From positions 62,001 through 126,000 of the forward strand of contig CAJNYU010000356.1 in assembly GCA_905331475.1 (NCBI GenBank): a stretch of 64,000 nt of DNA, read 5' to 3'. A program made the position numbers and the translations under genes. How positions within the stretch are numbered: the stretch's first letter is position 1; every line of letters starts with the position of its first letter. The DNA comes from Rotaria socialis (Eukaryota; Rotifera; Eurotatoria; Philodinida; Philodinidae). Below, piece after piece: positions 63,316 to 64,000 of the stretch. The notes under the pieces were generated by a model. It did not search any database. It was not told the DNA's origin and saw only the letters and a list, made by a program, of their open reading frames with translations.

Positions 63316-64000
63316 TTATCGAACCATTGACTTTTGTCGACCAGCACCAACAGATATCGCTGGCAAGGAAAATGTTTCTTGTGCATAATTTTGTGCTGAT
63401 CTAAAGCCAGTATTATTTGTAATCGTTGTTGTTGGCGCTTGTTTCCATGGTCCTTGAGTCCTAGCTGCGTTGAAAACGTGCTGAAAATAAAATAAACTAT
63501 TTAAAAGAGGAACTCTTATCCATCCAACGTACACGTCTATTTGTTCTCATTTGTGCTTGTCGAAACGGCATACTGTCAAGATCTGAAAGTAATAATTCTT
63601 TTTGCATACGTTCAAATCTTTCAGCAGCATCATCATAAACTTGATATTCATTCGTCGCTTTGTTCGATGATATTATATCATCAATATCGGTAGCATTATT
63701 TCCATTTGAATAACATTCATTATACCATATATCAAATTCTAAAAGATAAAATTACATATAAAAAGACTTCTTTCAGTCTAGATTGTCTCTAGAAAACTTC
63801 AATGATCAGTGTATCCACGTATCTTATTTTGTTTTTCTTTCCTTCGTTTCCCTTGTTTGCTACTCATATATTATTTAACATTTTCGTTGAGTCTCCTGTT
63901 CTTTTCCATAATATATCAAGTGAGTTAACAAATGCAAGACATCTCACCTTGAAGAAGTCGATGTTGACATTGATTGACCAAATTTTGACAATAATTTATT
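63316..64000 (-). CDS. 3' end of an unrecognised gene, partial
   Basis: Two exons are clear. The last exon is 63480-63316 (HVFNAARTQGPWKQ to the stop after GRQKSMVR). The previous one is 63738-63533 (FDIWYNECYSNGNNATDI, then YQVYDDAAERFERMQKELLL, ending FRQAQMRTNRR), with donor GTACGT and acceptor TTTCAG, phase 0. A further exon is likely at the edge (about 64000-63948, LLSKFGQSMSTSTSSR, donor GTGAGA), and a small basic one possibly near 63850. The protein has an acidic segment, a short amphipathic helix and a basic tail. I do not recognise the family. The gene continues beyond the window. Confidence 0.6.

Overview
The window is a piece of an AT-rich animal genome. Genes have many short introns with GT..AG boundaries (often 50-70 bases), there is no bacterial gene order, and there is one ambiguous base at 24348, so this is draft sequence. 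The gene style, the type of expanded GPCR seen at 54 kb, the foreign-looking intronless gene and the mixture of small decayed transposons suggest a bdelloid rotifer. That assignment is an inference; no marker here proves it.

Layout. 92-5656 (-) is a five-exon FLYWCH zinc-finger gene with an apparently new three-copy repeat domain. 7575-9800 (+) is a TRAF-type RING/TRAF-zinc-finger/MATH ubiquitin ligase. 10623-12168 (-) is a secreted or membrane-anchored leucine-rich-repeat protein. 13652-14357 (+) is a RhoA GTPase. 15955-16920 (-) is an intronless gene of the DruA/DUF4338 family, otherwise known from prokaryotic defence islands and mobile DNA. 17-23 kb holds only weak candidates. 23.2-28.7 kb is a repeat island: a short palindromic element, a hAT-like element with an imperfect 8-bp target duplication, a second hAT-like element split by a broken Tc1/mariner copy, and a CCAGGTCGA-ended MITE. 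29733-30902 (+) is a rhodopsin-class GPCR, followed by a desert of nearly 8 kb.

38709-52691 (+) is a 33-exon PDZ-RGSL-C1-DH-PH RhoGEF (ARHGEF11/12 and fly RhoGEF2 type). Its reconstructed exons chain in phase to 1,536 residues. One of its introns, between two PDZ exons, hosts a separate same-strand gene at 41139-42050. Downstream are a bdelloid-type GPCR pseudogene (about 53988-54930, -), a decayed PGS1 pseudogene (about 56321-57260, -), a second MITE cluster (60.5-61.4 kb), microsatellites, and the 3' end of an unrecognised gene (63316 to the window edge, -).

Functional links. The RhoGEF is of the class that activates RhoA downstream of G12/13-coupled receptors, and a RhoA gene lies 25 kb away; the proximity may be chance. 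Several genes have a 3' splice site just upstream of the start codon, which fits spliced-leader trans-splicing or tiny 5' UTR introns. The DruA-like gene lacks this. The DruA-like gene, the nested gene and the triple-repeat FLYWCH protein are the main candidates for something undescribed.
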